Source: JBFLVN01 sp040758475
Lineage (GTDB): Bacteria; JAGRBM01
Assembly (NCBI GenBank): GCA_040758475.1
Contig: JBFLVN010000234.1
Coordinates: 1 to 5,840, forward strand
DNA length: 5,840 nucleotides
Direction of reading: 5' to 3'
The stretch's first letter is position 1. Every line of letters starts with the position of its first letter. Positions 5,193-5,840 of this stretch are shown here, one piece after another. Position numbers and translations under genes: made by a program. The notes beneath the pieces are model-generated. The model was not told the origin of the DNA and did not search any database. It saw only the letters and a program-made list of their open reading frames with translations.

Positions 5193-5840
5193 TTAGCTGG
5201 CCTTCGGAGGCGCAGGCGGCGCGGGAGGCTTGGGTTTGTTCCCAGCCACAAAGAAGCCCGGGAAGTCCTCGTACGTCCCTTCCTGGATTCCCTCGAAACC
5301 GGCTCCCTCCACGAGGCGGCGGCATTCGGAGAGCGCCACCCCTTGGGGCTGGACCGTGCTCGTGAACCCTCCGCGAAGGGGCCACGGGAGCCGGGAAAGG
5401 AAACTATCAAGTTCCGGCCCTTTGCGGCCGGGATCGATCTCGGCGACGTAGAGCTTGCCGCCCGGCCTTAAAACCCGGCTTGCTTCCGCGAGGCCGGCCT
5501 TGCGGTCCTTCCAGTGCTTGATGGAAACGAGGGATACGACCGCATCGAAACTCCCGTTGCTGAAGGGAAGTTCCTCCGCGGGCGCCAGAACGAACCGGAC
5601 GGAGACGTACCGGAAATCCCCGCGGGTACCGAGCGCCCGCCGGATCATCTGGGAGCTGGGGTCCGCCCCCGTCACGTGGCTGCCGGGCACTTCCTCCCCC
5701 AAACGAAGGGCGAAATGGCCGGCCCCGCACCCCAAATCCAGGATAGATGCCTCGGGCGTCACGTTGGCCTTGACCCACTCGATCGCGTGGCGATGGAGCG
5801 AGGGGCCGAGGGCGGGCGCCGCGTAGCGGGCGTAAACCCA
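5193..5840 (-). CDS. Class I SAM-dependent methyltransferase, 5' end missing (partial)
   Basis: The reading frame is open from the right edge to the TAA at 5193, giving 215 visible residues with no start in the window. A GTG at 5762 could look like a start, but the codons before it translate as plausible protein (WVYARYAAPALGPSLHRHAI...), so the true start is probably further upstream. SAM-binding motif I, ILDLGCGAGHFALRLG, lies at visible residues 33-48, and the acidic residue ending strand 2 is in TGADPSSQM (D60). AEELPFSNGSFDAVVS lies at 88-103, and the post-motif strand LRPGGKLYVAEI at 124-135. This is the Methyltransf_11 (UbiE/BioC-like) pattern. The substrate cannot be told from the sequence. 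The C-terminus is a proline-rich tail (KPKPPAPPAPPKAS). The bactofilin gene follows after 3 nt. Confidence 0.9.
   Translation of the reverse strand, partial: WVYARYAAPALGPSLHRHAIEWVKANVTPEASILDLGCGAGHFALRLGEEVPGSHVTGADPSSQMIRRALGTRGDFRYVSVRFVLAPAEELPFSNGSFDAVVSLVSIKHWKDRKAGLAEASRVLRPGGKLYVAEIDPGRKGPELDSFLSRLPWPLRGGFTSTVQPQGVALSECRRLVEGAGFEGIQEGTYEDFPGFFVAGNKPKPPAPPAPPKAS

Noticed and set aside
4689..5471. A 260-codon plus-strand open frame opposite bactofilin and the methyltransferase
   Set aside because: It crosses the ends of two well-supported minus-strand genes, has no recognisable domain and has the arginine/glycine-rich look of an antisense shadow.
5193..5762. Complete methyltransferase starting with the GTG at 5762
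   Set aside because: This start falls just before motif I and would leave almost no N-terminal helix. The frame stays open to the window edge with plausible protein sequence, so the gene is more likely truncated by the window.

Overview
The window is a GC-rich (roughly 60-65% by eye), tightly packed stretch of a bacterial chromosome. Every supported gene lies on the minus strand, so the biological reading order runs from position 5840 down to 1. I see no rRNA, tRNA, CRISPR array, insertion sequence or phage gene.

In transcription order there are three blocks. (1) 5840-4761: the 3' part of a SAM-dependent methyltransferase gene (its start is off the window), followed 3 nt later by a bactofilin gene and then a possible intrinsic terminator. 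(2) 4705-4248: a two-gene HicB/HicA-type toxin-antitoxin pair joined by a 4-nt GTGA overlap, with its own very close -10 box and a weak candidate terminator. (3) 4182-1: a promoter and short leader followed by the ATP synthase operon in the order b' (atpF'/atpX), b (atpF), delta (atpH), alpha (atpA), gamma (atpG) and the first eight codons of beta (atpD), which runs off the left edge. No stretch longer than about 150 nt lacks a gene.

The ATP synthase genes encode the peripheral stalk (b', b, delta) and most of the F1 head and central stalk (alpha, gamma, start of beta). The membrane genes for subunits a and c (atpB, atpE) are not upstream of b', because the bactofilin and hicBA genes are there instead. 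They must lie elsewhere if the enzyme is complete. A b'/b pair, a b subunit with a signal-peptide-like N-terminus, and F1 genes separated from a/c are features I associate with Deltaproteobacteria-type lineages (Desulfobacterota, Myxococcota and relatives) and some GC-rich candidate phyla. The sequence alone does not fix the phylum.

Most of the window is core housekeeping sequence. The parts worth a second look are the small intergenic regions (a probable leaderless hicB transcript, terminators abutting promoters, leader and intergenic hairpins), the toxin-antitoxin pair wedged between a cytoskeletal gene and an essential operon, and the unusual N-terminus of AtpF. I did not find convincing evidence of a previously undescribed multi-gene system.
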